NCBI GenBank assembly: GCA_024760905.1
Contig: CM045746.1
Span: 11,959,466 to 12,023,465 of the forward strand
Length of the DNA stretch: 64,000 bases
Direction: 5' to 3'
DNA from: Plotosus lineatus
Taxonomy: Eukaryota; Chordata; Actinopteri; Siluriformes; Plotosidae
The notes below the pieces were generated by a model. That model was not told the DNA's origin and searched no databases. It saw only the letters and a list, made by a program, of their open reading frames with translations. Numbering within the stretch: the stretch's first letter is position 1; each line of letters opens with the position of its first letter. The position numbers and the translations under genes are program-made. Shown one piece after another: positions 10,900 to 21,183 of this stretch.

Positions 10900-12255
10900 A
10901 GTTGACCTAACCTACCTGGGCCAGTCTAATGCTCTCATGGTGGCCCAGTTTCTTCAAAGGCAAATATGGACTGATAGTGATTCTGGTCCTCGTCAGCCAT
11001 CGACCAGGTTGGGTTACTCCAATGCGTATGGGTTCCGGCAGCTTCCGGTGGTACCTTCCTGGCCTGGCGCCGCCAGCAGCTATTGCCACCAGTCCAGATA
11101 ATCACTTCTTCCCCCATACTGGTATGCAGCTCCAGGTCCATATGGCTTTGTTTGCTTTCTCTGCTGCTTCTCCGATTCTCCACAGGGCTCTGCTTCTCTC
11201 TCTTCCTCCTATTCCAATTTCCTTGAGGAAGGCTGCCATGGAAGCAGCCAGGAAACCCCGGCAGCCAACCTCTACTGCCCAGACCTGGACCGCCCAGCCA
11301 TTTCTTTTTCCCTCAATCTCCATCTTTACTTGTTTCTTTTCAGCCCCCCTGAGATCTCCACCCTCTCCTCACTGCCAGCTCGATAACCCCCATCCTCTTG
11401 GTGCTATTTGACAACAGCAGCATATCCGGTCTGAGGTTTGTCTCTGCCACTTTCTCTGGGACCTTGAGTTTCTTATCCAGGTCAACCAAGAGGTGCCAGT
11501 CTGCTGCCCCATCCAGATAGTTACCTGCTGATTGTTGGGCCTTTGCTTTGGGTTTTTCGCCTTGCTTCACAAATGTGATCCCACTACTCTCCCTTGACCT
11601 TGGGGATGCGTTGTTGTTTCTTCTTCTTTCTTCAACGCACTGAGCTATCTCTCTCAAGACTTGATCGTGGCACCACTGGTATCTCCCTTGTGCTGACGCC
11701 ATCCGGCATCCACTTAGCATGTGAGAGAGAGTCCCCTTCTCTCCACATAAGTCGCACATTCCCTCTGTGACGAACCAGGTCTTTTTATTCTGTGGTGTCG
11801 GTAGCAGGTCGTACACTGCCTTTACCAGAAACTTGAATCTGTTTTCTGGCATGCTAACCACATCCCTGTGGCTTAACTTCCTCTCTGGTACCTCCCATCT
11901 CATATGTGCCTCCTGCTTGATCAGTCCCATCATTTTCACCCTTCTCCTGTCTTCTTCAGCCTCCCTCACGTTCTCCACCACCATGTCTCTCCATTCTTTC
12001 TTGGAACTGGTGCTGTAGTATATTTTGGGATTTAATCCCAAGCCCTCTCGCCCCCTGTTGGGTATCCCAGTTATCTCTTCTGTCTTCAGTCTGGTTTTTG
12101 CCTCCCTTATGTTTTCTTGTGTGGTGGCTTTCCTTCCCCCATCCACTGCCACCCTTTCTCTTTGGACACATGGATCCTCTGCTTCCTCCAATGTTGTCAG
12201 GAGTCTTGCCTTTGCAGCCTTCACCTCTTCTGTTAGCTCAGTGAAAGGCAAGTAT
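10900..12255 (-). mobile_element. LINE 3' fragment with zinc knuckle and restriction-like endonuclease
   Basis: The frame 11340-12251 encodes a CCHC knuckle, CDLCGEKGTLSHMLSGC, after a conserved SHRDVVSMPENRFKFLV region. Further on is LRPDMLLLSNSTKRMGVIEL, which fits the RPD...E pattern of the restriction-like endonuclease found after the RT in R2/R4/NeSL/Hero-type LINEs. The C-terminal VEVGCRGFLAASMAAFL (11102-11323) is in another frame, so a frameshift lies between. The reverse transcriptase is missing (5' truncation). The 3' untranslated part appears to reach about 10900. Confidence 0.75.
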
Positions 12256-12371
12256 TATAATGGACTGGATAAGAGTGAAACTCTCTTTAAATCTGATGAG
12301 ATCTGCTGTGCTATGCTTGAGAGTAACCAGGAGTTTAAACACGGGACATAATGATAATGTACAGATGATTA

Positions 12372-12373
<2 letters not shown>

Positions 12374-12416
<43 letters not shown>
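12374..12416. repeat. (GA)n microsatellite
   Basis: A pure GA run of about 21 units lies between the LINE fragment and the right end of the surrounding MITE. Confidence 0.95.
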
Positions 12417-12418
<2 letters not shown>

Positions 12419-12906
12419 ACAGTACAAACTTGTACAGTATAGGTTACTTAAACATAAGTTCCCGTCTAAAGAATGTCCTGTAACGACTTACAAACAAATT
12501 CATAAGAACGGCCGTCCTGAACCTAACTCATTAGTAAGCTGGGAAACGTCTGTACACACATACCGATGGTATTGCATGAGATGACATACATACATACGCG
12601 AGCGCACTCGCACGCACGTGCGCAAAATAGTGTACACACAGAGATGCAACAATGTATCCATTTTTAATGTAAAATTTTGGGTTGTTTTTTGTTTAGTGTT
12701 TGTTTAGGGGTTTTTTTTTCCATAATTGGCCTTGTTTTTGTGGCATTTTCCAAAACTTTTCCCCCATTCTTCCTTAATTTCCTTATTTTTTAATTCGATG
12801 AATATTTATTTACTTATTTTTTTAAAAGCCGTGATGCATTGAAGCCACATTAATTGAAGCGCGAAGTAGCAAGGGATCCCTGTGTGTATATATATATATA
12901 TATATA

Positions 12907-13970
12907 TACTTACGTTCTTATACTTACGACTTACGTTCATCATTCATTTTACGTTTTTTTGATTTTACGTGGTTTTTTTTTTTTAATTATGTCAAATTTT
13001 GAGTTTAGCGTGCTCTCTGTAGTACGAGACGTACCTACATAGTATGCTGATGTAATGATGTAATGATGCTGTGTCGATTGTTTACAAACAACAGACATGC
13101 CCGTCTTTCTTCCCAATTCAGTAGTGCGTGTTACCCTTGTGTTAAGACGTCATCTCTGTGAGCTTTGTGGTTACACTGTTTTTCAGACTTTTGTAAGCCT
13201 AAGCAAATATGGTTGGTCAGCCTACTAGCATGGGTGCAAGTTTTCCGGCATATGCCGGAATTTCTAGTTTTCCCAAGACTGAATTAACTATCTGCTCGGA
13301 TCGGTGCAATCTACCATGCATACTCAGTTAAGTAAAGAGAGTTGTAAAATGAATGAAAACCCGAATCCAGAAAAGAAAGAGAACTCTCCGCTCTGCTGGT
13401 GATTCACATCAGTGCAGGCTGAGTACTAAACGAGTATTCAACGGCGCCCTTGCTCACTTGAAAGATCGGAAGTCCGGATAACCCACGCTTTGTTTCAAGC
13501 ACAAGCAACCACTTTCAGTGGAGCGCCTCACATATTGTAAGCGGTGATTGGCTGTTTTAAGCTTCATTTAAAGTGACTCGGCTCAGCTTTATGTAAAGTG
13601 ACCATCTGTCGACCATTGGAACCATTTACAAGCAGAAAGATCGAATTTTAAAAGATTATATTTGATACTGTATTTTATATTTGATGAGTGAATTTGAATA
13701 AATTTTATCTATTTGAAATTATTTTGCTTGAATTTAATTTATTTGAAATTAATTGTGATATTATTTAATATATTTGATATTATTTTACAATGTTATGTTT
13801 ATAATAATTGATTTAGGGGTGTTTTATGATGAGATACGGTAATGGTATTTATGGATGTATAGTACAGTATAAACATCATACATCACTGGAACATACAGTA
13901 ACAACTTACGTTTTTTTTTCAACTTACATTCGGCCATCCGGAACCAAACACAAACGTAAGTTGGGGAGCG

Positions 13971-13974
<4 letters not shown>
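12907..13974 (+). mobile_element. MITE family B (Tigger-like) copy, left end lost in a TA repeat
   Basis: The right end ACGTAAGTTGGGGAGCGTCTG lies before TA at 13975-13976, and the left end has decayed into (TA)n. The interior matches the copy at 35968-40057: CAAATTTTGAGTTTAGCGTG, GAGACGTACCTACATAG, and the start codon context AAATATGGTTGGTCAG near 13208. Near 13605-13650 the sequence GACCATTGGAACCATTTACA would encode the end of the transposase helix-turn-helix (TIGTIYKQKDR). The two coding bits are separated by about 390 bp that the 39.5 kb copy lacks. Confidence 0.8.

Positions 13975-14046
<72 letters not shown>
13975..14046. repeat. (TA)n microsatellite
   Basis: A TA run of about 36 units directly abuts the TA target site of the MITE B terminal repeat. 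It probably grew from that site. Confidence 0.95.
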
Positions 14047-14049
<3 letters not shown>

Positions 14050-14189
14050 TCAATAGGTTTGTTCTATACAGCCATGTGTGGACACTGAATGGACACAGGA
14101 CAAGAATCCAAGCAATATTCCAGGTATATAGTTGATGAATTCAATCCATGCTGCATTTACATGAAGTTTGATTCTTGGTTTGTTTGCTT

Positions 14190-14505
14190 CTGATTATTGC
14201 TTGATTACTGATCCCAAGGTTAGGAATTTAAGCCTCGCTATCATGGATTTATCACTGTTGTCCCCCATTGCAGGTAACTGGGCTATCAAAAGCTGGTCAT
14301 GTCTCTCACTTTCTGTGGTGAGAGGTTCATGTGAAAGAGCCATTGCTGATTTTTGTCAAGAGTATCTGTATAGCCGTCAGCGTGTTTCAGTCCGGTGATG
14401 GCCTGGTGAGCTGTCCAGGGTGTACTCTGCCCTCGCTCAGAATCAGCTAAGATGGGCACCAGCCTTCCTGCTACCCTAATTTGGATAAAGCAGTTCAGAA
14501 AATGA
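14190..14505 (+). mobile_element. SINE family 1 with tail ii, diverged
   Basis: ATTACTGATCCCAAGGTTAG and ATTTAAGCCTC are what remains of the tRNA-like head. The body TAACTGGGCTATCAAAAGCT, CATTGCTGATTTTTGTCAAG and the junction GTCAGCGTGTTTCAGTCCGG lead into GATGGCCTGGTGAGCTGTCC, which is tail ii. It ends near GCAGTTCAGAAAATGAGG. Confidence 0.75.
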
Positions 14506-14659
14506 GGCACCCCCTGAATTAGATGAAATCTCTGCTATCCTCTTTTGACAGCCAGTCTTTTGAGCTGACATTAAAAACAAGTCTAAATATTCTTTGGGAT
14601 GTTTTTTCCGAAGCCCTCATATTTAGAGGAAATCAAAGCAGATTGCAAAATGCTTCTTC

Positions 14660-14830
14660 TTTTTTTTTTTTTTTTTTTTTTTGTTAATGTTTTTTTTATT
14701 GTCTGTGTCGACATTGGAACCACTTTTTAATCCAGTAGCAAGCTGCTTTGGCAACCTCTCCTCTCTTTCTCTCTCTCTCTACCCCCCCCCCCCTCTCTCA
14801 CTCTCACTTTCATTCACTCACTCACTCACT

Positions 14831-14904
<74 letters not shown>
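14660..14904. repeat. poly(T), (CT)n and (CA)n low-complexity tract
   Basis: A T-run (14660-14682) is followed by CT-rich sequence near 14760-14830 and a CA run of about 36 units (14832-14904). The predicted frames across it are translated microsatellite. Confidence 0.9.
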
Positions 14905-14906
<2 letters not shown>

Positions 14907-15329
14907 GAAGCCTGCCAGAGGGGACATCTTTTTCTAAGGGGCACTTTCTTTTCCAAGCATGTGTAATGGGAAATGTCACTCCATCTTGAGAAATATGAAG
15001 GTTTCTGTTTCATTGATGCTCTCTAGTCAGACCTTGTAGGCACACAAATAGATAAATAATGCTGTTCTCTTGTTATGTATTGTATCTTACCAACAAGACA
15101 TAGCACACGTCACCTTTCATATTAAGTCCTCTTAATACATAGTGTGGTTGTTCTTGACAAAAACAACAAACACAATGAGCTTGAGGAGTTGAAACAGGTT
15201 CTTGTGTTGACTCACTTGGTGAGTATTCATGTGTAGGTAAATTATTCGGCAGTGTAAAAATTCATTTGAGCATCCCATGTAAATTCTCATTCATTTATGT
15301 TTATTCATTTTTTTGGACAAGAAGTTTGC

Positions 15330-15525
15330 CAGAAAATCATCGGGCCAACACACACTCACATTCACACCTACGGTCAATTTGGAACAGCTAATTAGCCTAA
15401 TGTGTATGTCTTTGGACTGTGCAAACTCCACACAGAAACATCCACGGGACTCAAACTCAGGATCTTCTTTCGGTGAGGTTGCCGTCCGAACTACCAGGCC
15501 ATGGTGCCACCCACAAGAAATGCTT
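15330..15525 (-). mobile_element. SINE family 2 fragment
   Basis: Family 2 sequence in reverse orientation: ACACTCACATTCACACCTAC, AACAGCTAATTAGCCTAATG, ATGTCTTTGGACTGTG, CAAACTCCACACAGAAAC. It ends at the reverse of the SINE head, ACCAGGCCATGGTGCC. A short internal deletion follows GGACTGTG. Confidence 0.78.
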
Positions 15526-15564
15526 TCTTAATGCAATCCCTTATTGGTAAATTCTGCTTCTGAA

Positions 15565-15568
<4 letters not shown>

Positions 15569-15638
<70 letters not shown>
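15569..15638. repeat. (AC)n microsatellite
   Basis: An AC run of about 35 units with no interruptions. A separate GT run lies at about 15768-15800. Confidence 0.95.
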
Positions 15639-15640
<2 letters not shown>

Positions 15641-15767
15641 GCCTCAAGAGATTATAAGGCAAACATCTGATAAAGAACTAGTCATTAATATGGGAAAGGG
15701 GGTTTCTCCAAGGACAACTGGAGTCAACAAGGGTATGTTTAAATTCAGACAGTCAACAAATTAAGTG

Positions 15768-15799
<32 letters not shown>

Positions 15800-16299
15800 G
15801 CGCGCGTGCGTTTTGGGGACGTTGGTGTGTGGGGGGGGTTTCTGTTACATGGTGGGAGAGTTTTTCCTGCTGTTTAAATCAATACGCTTCTTCTGACGGA
15901 TTACCTTCATCCTGTAATGAAACCTTTTGAACTTCGTGGGCTCCATGTGAGATTTTTTGCCGCTCAAGTTCAGTTTCTGGAATGTTTAGGATCAGTGCCA
16001 GTGCCAATAATCATTGTAGCTTTTCTGATGACTTGCTGTGCCTTTAATTATAACTTTTAATTTTATGGATAAACTTTTAAACTAATTAACTAATTATAAA
16101 CAGAGGCCAATTCTATGAAAAATGTTGACTTGCGGTTAAAAAACAAATAATATCAGTAATTAGTATTTTTTTGAAGAACTATTTGCCGTTTTAAAAATCA
16201 GAACATAAGACTGTAAGACTGGCGATAATCTTGGAGTTTGAAACTTTATCTGTATATTGATATAAAATCAGTGATGTACAGTCAGTTATTCTAAGTCAT

Positions 16300-16575
16300 C
16301 ATTAGGTTGAGGGTGCGAGGAGGCTGGCGCCCATTTAAGCAGACTCTGGGCGAGGGCATACATTCTGAACAGCTTGCCAGGCCATCACACATACACACCT
16401 TGGGGTGGAACAGCCAATTAGCCGACCATGCATGTTTTTGGACTGTGGGAGGAAACCAGAGTACCTTGAGGAAACCCGTGCAAGCACAGGGAGTACATGC
16501 AAACTCCACGCAGAAGCGGCCAGGAATCAAAAACAGGACCTTCTTGTTATGAAGTGAACGTGCTAACCACTGAGT
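16300..16575 (-). mobile_element. SINE family 2 copy
   Basis: The reverse orientation shows GGAGGCTGGCGCCCAT, GGGCGAGGGC, GCCAGGCCATCACAC, GCCAATTAGCCGACCATGC, GGACTGTGGGAGGAAACC and the head end CTAACCACTGAGTTATG. The first half of the tail is short. Confidence 0.8.
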
Positions 16576-16618
16576 TATGTGAAGTATTTATTCCCTTTAT
16601 AATGCAGTCATGTTAAAT

Positions 16619-17297
16619 CTTCTTCTTCTTCTTTTCTTTTTCGGCTTTTCCCTTCAGGGGTTGCCACAGCGAATCATCTGCCTCCATCTCACCCTATCCT
16701 CTGCATCTTCTTCTCTTACACCAATGACCTTCATGTCCTCCTTCACCACATCCATAAATCGTCTCTTTGGTCTTCCTCTAGGCCTTCTGCCTGGTAGTTC
16801 CAACCTCAGCATCCTACTGCCAATATACTCACTATCCCTCCTCTGTACATGTCCAAACCATCTCAAGCTAGCCTCTCTGACTTTGTCTCCAAAACCTCTT
16901 ACATGTGCTGTCCCTCTGATGGACTCATTCCTGATCCGATCCATCCTCGTTACTCCCAAAGAGAACCTCAACATTTTCATCTCTGCTACCTTCAGCTCTG
17001 CCTCCTGCCTTTTCCTCAGCGCCACTGTTTCTAACCCATACACCATCGCTGGCCTCACCACCGTCTTGTACATTTTTCCTTTCATTCTTTCCGATACTCT
17101 CCTATCACACATCACACCGGACACTTTTCTCCAACCATTCCGACCTGCCTGCACACACTTCTTCACCTCTTTTCCACACTCTCCATTGCTCTGGATTGTT
17201 GAGCCTAAGTACTTAAAATCCTCCACCTTCCTTATGTCCCCGTAACCTCACCGTTCCTCTTGGGTCCTTCTCGTTCACACACATGTATTCTGTATTT
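16619..17297 (-). mobile_element. RTE LINE 3' fragment, 5'-truncated
   Basis: The plus strand reads (TTC)n then TTTTTCGGCTTTTCCCTTCA, which is the reversed 3' end of the RTE. The minus-strand frame 16654-17226 encodes the C-terminal region: EDFKYLGSTIQSNGECGKEV, MLRFSLGVTRMDRIRNESI, RLRWFGHVQRRDSEYIGSRM. It stops upstream near CACACATGTATTCTG, so the RT core is missing, as expected for incomplete reverse transcription. This frame is open for 190 codons. Confidence 0.9.
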
Positions 17298-17299
17298 TA

Positions 17300-17821
17300 T
17301 TGGGCCAGTTAATACCTTGTTATCAGTTAATTGTTTGTACAAAACCTGAGTGATGTTCTGGTTCGTAGAATTGTGGATGAATTTTTTGTAAGTCAATGAT
17401 ATAAATGTTATTCGATTTTTAATGGCACGTCAGTTACAATTTTGCTGTAATCTCTTTAAGTCACTTAAATTTCAATGTCACAATTTTCATGCAAGTATTT
17501 GTTGTGGAATTTTTGACAATAGTGCATGAAAGTTTAGGAGTTAATGTAAAAATTGATGTTATGTAACAGATAAAGTTGTAATCCATGACATGTGAAAATT
17601 TCAGCGAAGAGATTTAATATTTATGTGAGGAATCTCCAGTGTCTGCACATTTTTTATGACTCAGTGCTAAAGCTGTTCTTTTAAATTTTCCATGACAGGA
17701 AAGTCATCAGGGAAGAGGACTTTGGGTTTTCTGCTTTATTGGTAGCATGACAAACTGGAAGATTTTTTTAACAGCAAAGCGAAAGAATGGTTAGGAAGGA
17801 GCTGCTGATTGCAGAAAGGCC

Positions 17822-17890
<69 letters not shown>

Positions 17891-17980
17891 ATGGAATCTT
17901 ATCTCCAAAGGGGTGGTGTGAGTGCAGGTTTTCATTTATCTTTTATTATATATTATTATTCTCTTGACAGAAATCGCTAA
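17300..17980. other. no gene seen; contains a (GT)n tract
   Basis: AT-rich sequence without recognised coding or element ends. A GT run of about 32 units occupies 17826-17889. Confidence 0.5.
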
Positions 17981-17984
17981 TGTT

Positions 17985-18175
17985 ACAGGGAGGCTGGAGC
18001 CTATTTCAGCCAACTGTGGGCAAAGGAAAGGTATACTCTGAACAGCCCGCCAGACCATTGTAAGACTTGCACACACGGATGAAGAAGGAGCCCATGCAAG
18101 CATATGAAGAATATGAAATCTCCACATAGAAACTCTCTCTCGAACCTGGACCTTCTTGCTACGAGACAGACGTGT
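17985..18175 (-). mobile_element. SINE family 2 fragment
   Basis: Reverse orientation with CAGGGAGGCTGGAGCCTATT, AACAGCCCGCCAGACCATTG, then a skip to GAAGAAGGAGCCCATGCAAG and the head end ACCTTCTTGCTACGAGACAG. It is internally deleted. Confidence 0.72.
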
Positions 18176-18321
18176 GAACATATAGTTCCTCGGTGACAGG
18201 AGAAGTACTATAATGTAAATCAGGGATGCCAGTTCTTATTCACAAAGGGTCAGTGTCTGTGCAGGTTTTCACTTCAACCAATTAGTAGCCACACCTCCTA
18301 CCTGTTTCAATCACTGAGCTC

Positions 18322-18352
<31 letters not shown>

Positions 18353-18923
18353 TTGCAGGGAAGTGTTTCAATTTTGAAGCCAAGTCGCAGCCATGTTGGT
18401 GAGACTACCCTGCTTTAATATCTGAAAATGGATACATTAAAAGCCTACACAGCTGACAGTCAAAATACCTTAAATTTAGATAACCTAACCAATGATTTCA
18501 CTGATATTTGTAATTAAGTGAAAAAAAAATTGGGGGAAAGGGATGGGGTGGACGGTTAAAAATGAAATGTATTCCTTGGATACACTGAATTGCTTCTATT
18601 TTCCCATCTTCTCATGCTCTTGGAGTATAACTTCCAACAGTGAAGTGGTCTCACCAAGATGGCGGTAGTCTGGTTTCTGGTTTTGCCACATGCAAACAGG
18701 AGGATACGTGATATACAGGGATCCCTCGCTACTTCATGCTTCAATTCATGCAGCTTCAGTGCGTTTTTTAAAAAATATTCACTGAATTACAAAATAAGGA
18801 AATTGAGGAAGAATAGGGGAAAAAGTGAAGGACAATGCCGCAAAACAAAAACAAACAAAAAACCCCAAACAAACAAAAACAAACAAACAAAAAAACCCAA
18901 TCCAAAACCCCCCATCAAAACTA

Positions 18924-20838
18924 CAGACGCTCCCCAACTTACATTCATCCGTTTTACATTTTTTCGATTTTAAGTTTTTTTTGTTTTGTTTTTTTTTTTT
19001 AAAAAGTCAAATTTTGAGTTTAGACGTAAATAACTATCTGCTCAGATCGGCGCAATCTAATGCATACTCAGTTAAGCAAAGAGAGTTGTAATATAAATGA
19101 AAACCTGAATCCACTGTAACACATGTAAACACATGGTTACTAATTTTATTGGAAAAAACCCTAGTTTCCAACACTCCCTGAAAGCACTAGTTTCCTAGTC
19201 CCCTTGAACGCATCATAGGCACGTGCTGCATGCGACCAGCAGAGCGTGTAGGAGAGCGTGAGGAGCAGGACGCATACAGAGCCCTCGAAAAGCGACACGA
19301 GTGAGTCAACGATCAAAAATGTGATTAAGTGAACTTTTAACAAGTTTAACTAAGTTTGTGTGCTTTTCAGAGCCTTGTATGTGTTTTGTTCTCTCTCAAT
19401 CGAACCGGGTGGAGAGAGTTTGTTTCTTGGAAACTCCGGTGAGTCATTGCAATATGAAGCTAGTTTAAGAACCTATGCTAACTTTACACGTGGTGAACCT
19501 ATGCTAACTTTACACGTGGTGACTTTTAAAGCTGTGTGCACTATTTTTGTCTTTAAAAAGCTAAGACCAGTCGGAGTACATAACAAAGATTGTGCTGTGC
19601 ACAAAATGAACCTTACACTTTATTTTTCTAAAATGTTTTGTTGAAGCACTTTTGCTAATGCACTAAAGTAGTGCAGATAAGCTGTTTTGTTTTGTATTAC
19701 ATTCCATTCAGTGCCTTTCATGCACTTTTGTCATTTTATTTAGGAATTATTGTTGTTAAATATTTTATTCATTGTGTCTGTACTGCATGTGCAGACTGGT
19801 TTTTTTAGTGGATCTGGATTGATCTTGAAGCTGGTTTCGGACACGGATGGCGAGCCAAATCCAGTGAGAACTCTTAGCGGATCCAGAAGCAGTGTGGCCA
19901 ACTGTTCTCTGGATGCGAGAGTAGATCTACAGACCCAACCACTTCAAATCACAGGATCCCAGATAAGAACAAATAAAAACACCTTTATCCCAAACGGATC
20001 ACAATCCTGGAAAAGACTCCCGAATTCACACGAATCGAACCTTTGAGACTTAAGATTATTTTATTTTTAATTTGTAAAGAAAGTTCTACAACATTGTTTG
20101 CACTGTTTCTTGTAATATTGTTAATTGTAATAAATCTGCCGGCTGTTCAACTTTAATTCTCCACAATTCATTTTACTCCTCTAGAACCTAGTATAAAATC
20201 TAGCACAGCTATATCAAGCTGGTGTTACACCACAAATTACAGAACAATTACAGATATTTATTATCTTTTAGCAGAATCCTAAGAGTGTATACTTACTTTT
20301 ATATTAATATTCATTAGGATTTGTACTTGTTCTTTGTAAGCATCTCTTGAATAAAGTTTACTTACTTACTTACACAAAAGAAAGAACTCGCCGCTTTGCT
20401 GGGATTCACATCAGTGCAGGCTGTGTTCTAAACGGGTTCAACAGCACCCTTGTGCCCTTGAAAGACCAGAAGTCTGTATAACCCACAGCAAGTACACTAC
20501 TTTCGCAAGTACACTACTTTCGGTATCGAGCGCCTCACATATTGTAAGCGTTGATTGACTGTTTTAAGCTTCATGTAAAGTGACTCGGTATAAATAAGTG
20601 ACTTATTTTAAATTAATATTGATATTATTTGATATATTTGAGATTATTTTACAATGTTATGTTTATAATAATTGATTTAGGGGTGTTTTATGAGATACGG
20701 TAATGGTATTTATGGATGTATAGTACGGTATGAGCGTCAGACGTCATACGTCATACGTCACTGTAACAACTTACGTTCACTTTCAACTTACGTCCGGCCA
20801 TCGGGAACCAGTTAAAAACGTAAATCGGGGAGCATCTG
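18924..20838 (+). mobile_element. MITE family B (Tigger-like) copy (third level of the nest)
   Basis: The start CAGACGCTCCCCAACTTAC and end AAATCGGGGAGCATCTG lie between TA dinucleotides at 18922-18923 and 20839-20840. The interior blocks ATCTGCTCAGATCGGCGCAA and AGCGCCTCACATATTGTAAG match the copy at 12907-13974. It lacks the transposase start seen in the 39.5 kb copy. About 1.26 kb of foreign sequence interrupts it from about 19109. Confidence 0.88.
19109..20372 (+). mobile_element. unclassified insertion with (TTAC)n tail (innermost of the nest)
   Basis: Comparison with the MITE B copy near 13363 shows that GAATCCA and AAAAGAAAG are adjacent there. Here they are separated by 1.26 kb ending AATAAAGTTTACTTACTTACTTAC. 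A polyadenylation-like AATAAA plus a short tandem tail suggests a retroposed RNA. It contains a 26 bp direct repeat in tandem (GAACCTATGCTAAC..., about 19469-19520). Open frames of 94 and 98 codons (19360-19644, 19750-20046) show no recognised motif. It could be a SINE-like element, a solo retroelement piece or a retroposed host transcript. Confidence 0.55.
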
Positions 20839-21183
20839 TACTTACATTTTTATGTGAGGTGCGCGTCTGAGTGTGTGTGAGCGCGTCTGTATGCGTATGT
20901 ATTTATTTTTTATTTACATCTTATGCATTATTTTTGAATGTTTACTTGTTATTCTAAGCATTTATAGCGTTGAATATGTATTTATTGATATTATATACAC
21001 ATATATATGTACATATACGCCAGTCAGGGGGTCAATCCTACTTCAGGGAATTCGACGATCGCGGAAGTGAGGGATCCCTGTAATCGTTTTCTGAGATCAG
21101 TAGTTCACACAGGTGGAAGATGTGACTCCTGCGGGGTTGATGTGAAAACCTGCACCCTCACTGGCCCTTTGCGGATAAGATTA

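Larger units (their letters stand above)
10590..12552. mobile_element. MITE family B (Tigger-like) copy carrying a REL-type LINE
   Basis: It starts CAGACGCTCCCCAACTTAC after TA (10588-10589). It ends TAAGCTGGGAAACGTCTG before TA (12553-12554), a degraded inverse of the start. ACGGCCGTCCTGAACC near 12509 matches the subterminal region of other B copies. Interior sequence at 10620-10890 was not recognised. A LINE fragment fills about 10900-12255. Confidence 0.78.
10520..12882 (-). mobile_element. MITE family A copy, left end missing, carrying a nested MITE B
   Basis: The left block (10520-10589) starts inside the element at ATATTCAATGCTATAAATGC. The right block (12555-12882) ends GAAGTAGCAAGGGATCCCTG, the family A terminal repeat. 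The outer left terminal repeat is absent, and the piece directly abuts the LINE at 10519. Between the blocks lies a MITE B copy bounded by TA. Confidence 0.82.
18716..21080 (+). mobile_element. MITE family A copy (second level of the nest)
   Basis: The ends CAGGGATCCCTCGCTACTTC and GAAGTGAGGGATCCCTG are flanked by TA at 18714-18715 and 21081-21082. The element is interrupted at CATCAAAAC-TA (18923) by MITE B and resumes TA-CTTACATTTTTATGTGAGG (20839). Without the insertion it would be close to the 463 bp of the intact copy at 53477. Confidence 0.9.
18229..21183. mobile_element. DNA transposon remnant with about 90 bp terminal inverted repeats (outermost of a nest)
   Basis: Sequence at 18229-18322 (AAAGGGTCAGTG, GTGCAGGTTTTCACTT, CACACCTCCTACCTGTTT) returns inverted at 21090-21183 (GTGAAAACCTGCACC, CACTGGCCCTTTGCGGATAA). 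The two ends are diverged, with small indels. No transposase is visible. The interior holds a poly(A) run (18321-18350) and then a MITE A with further elements inside it. The superfamily was not assigned. Confidence 0.72.

Noticed and set aside
11340..12251. A 303-codon minus-strand open frame as a novel zinc-finger host gene
   Set aside because: The CCHC knuckle followed by the RPD...E endonuclease pattern and the C-terminal VEVGCRGF block are those of a REL-type LINE, and it lies inside a MITE.
13975..14046. Long (TA)n as a possible replication or matrix attachment element
   Set aside because: It starts exactly at the TA target site of a MITE end and is best explained as simple repeat growth.
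14681..14908. Frames rich in THTHTH or CVCVCV across microsatellites (also near 35.2, 52.6, 58.4 and 61.1 kb)
   Set aside because: They are translations of CA/GT repeats and have no coding evidence.
19360..20046. The 94- and 98-codon frames in the innermost nested insertion as a small host gene
   Set aside because: No motif, no start context and no splice support were seen, and the sequence is bounded by insertion junctions. It is kept only as an unclassified element.
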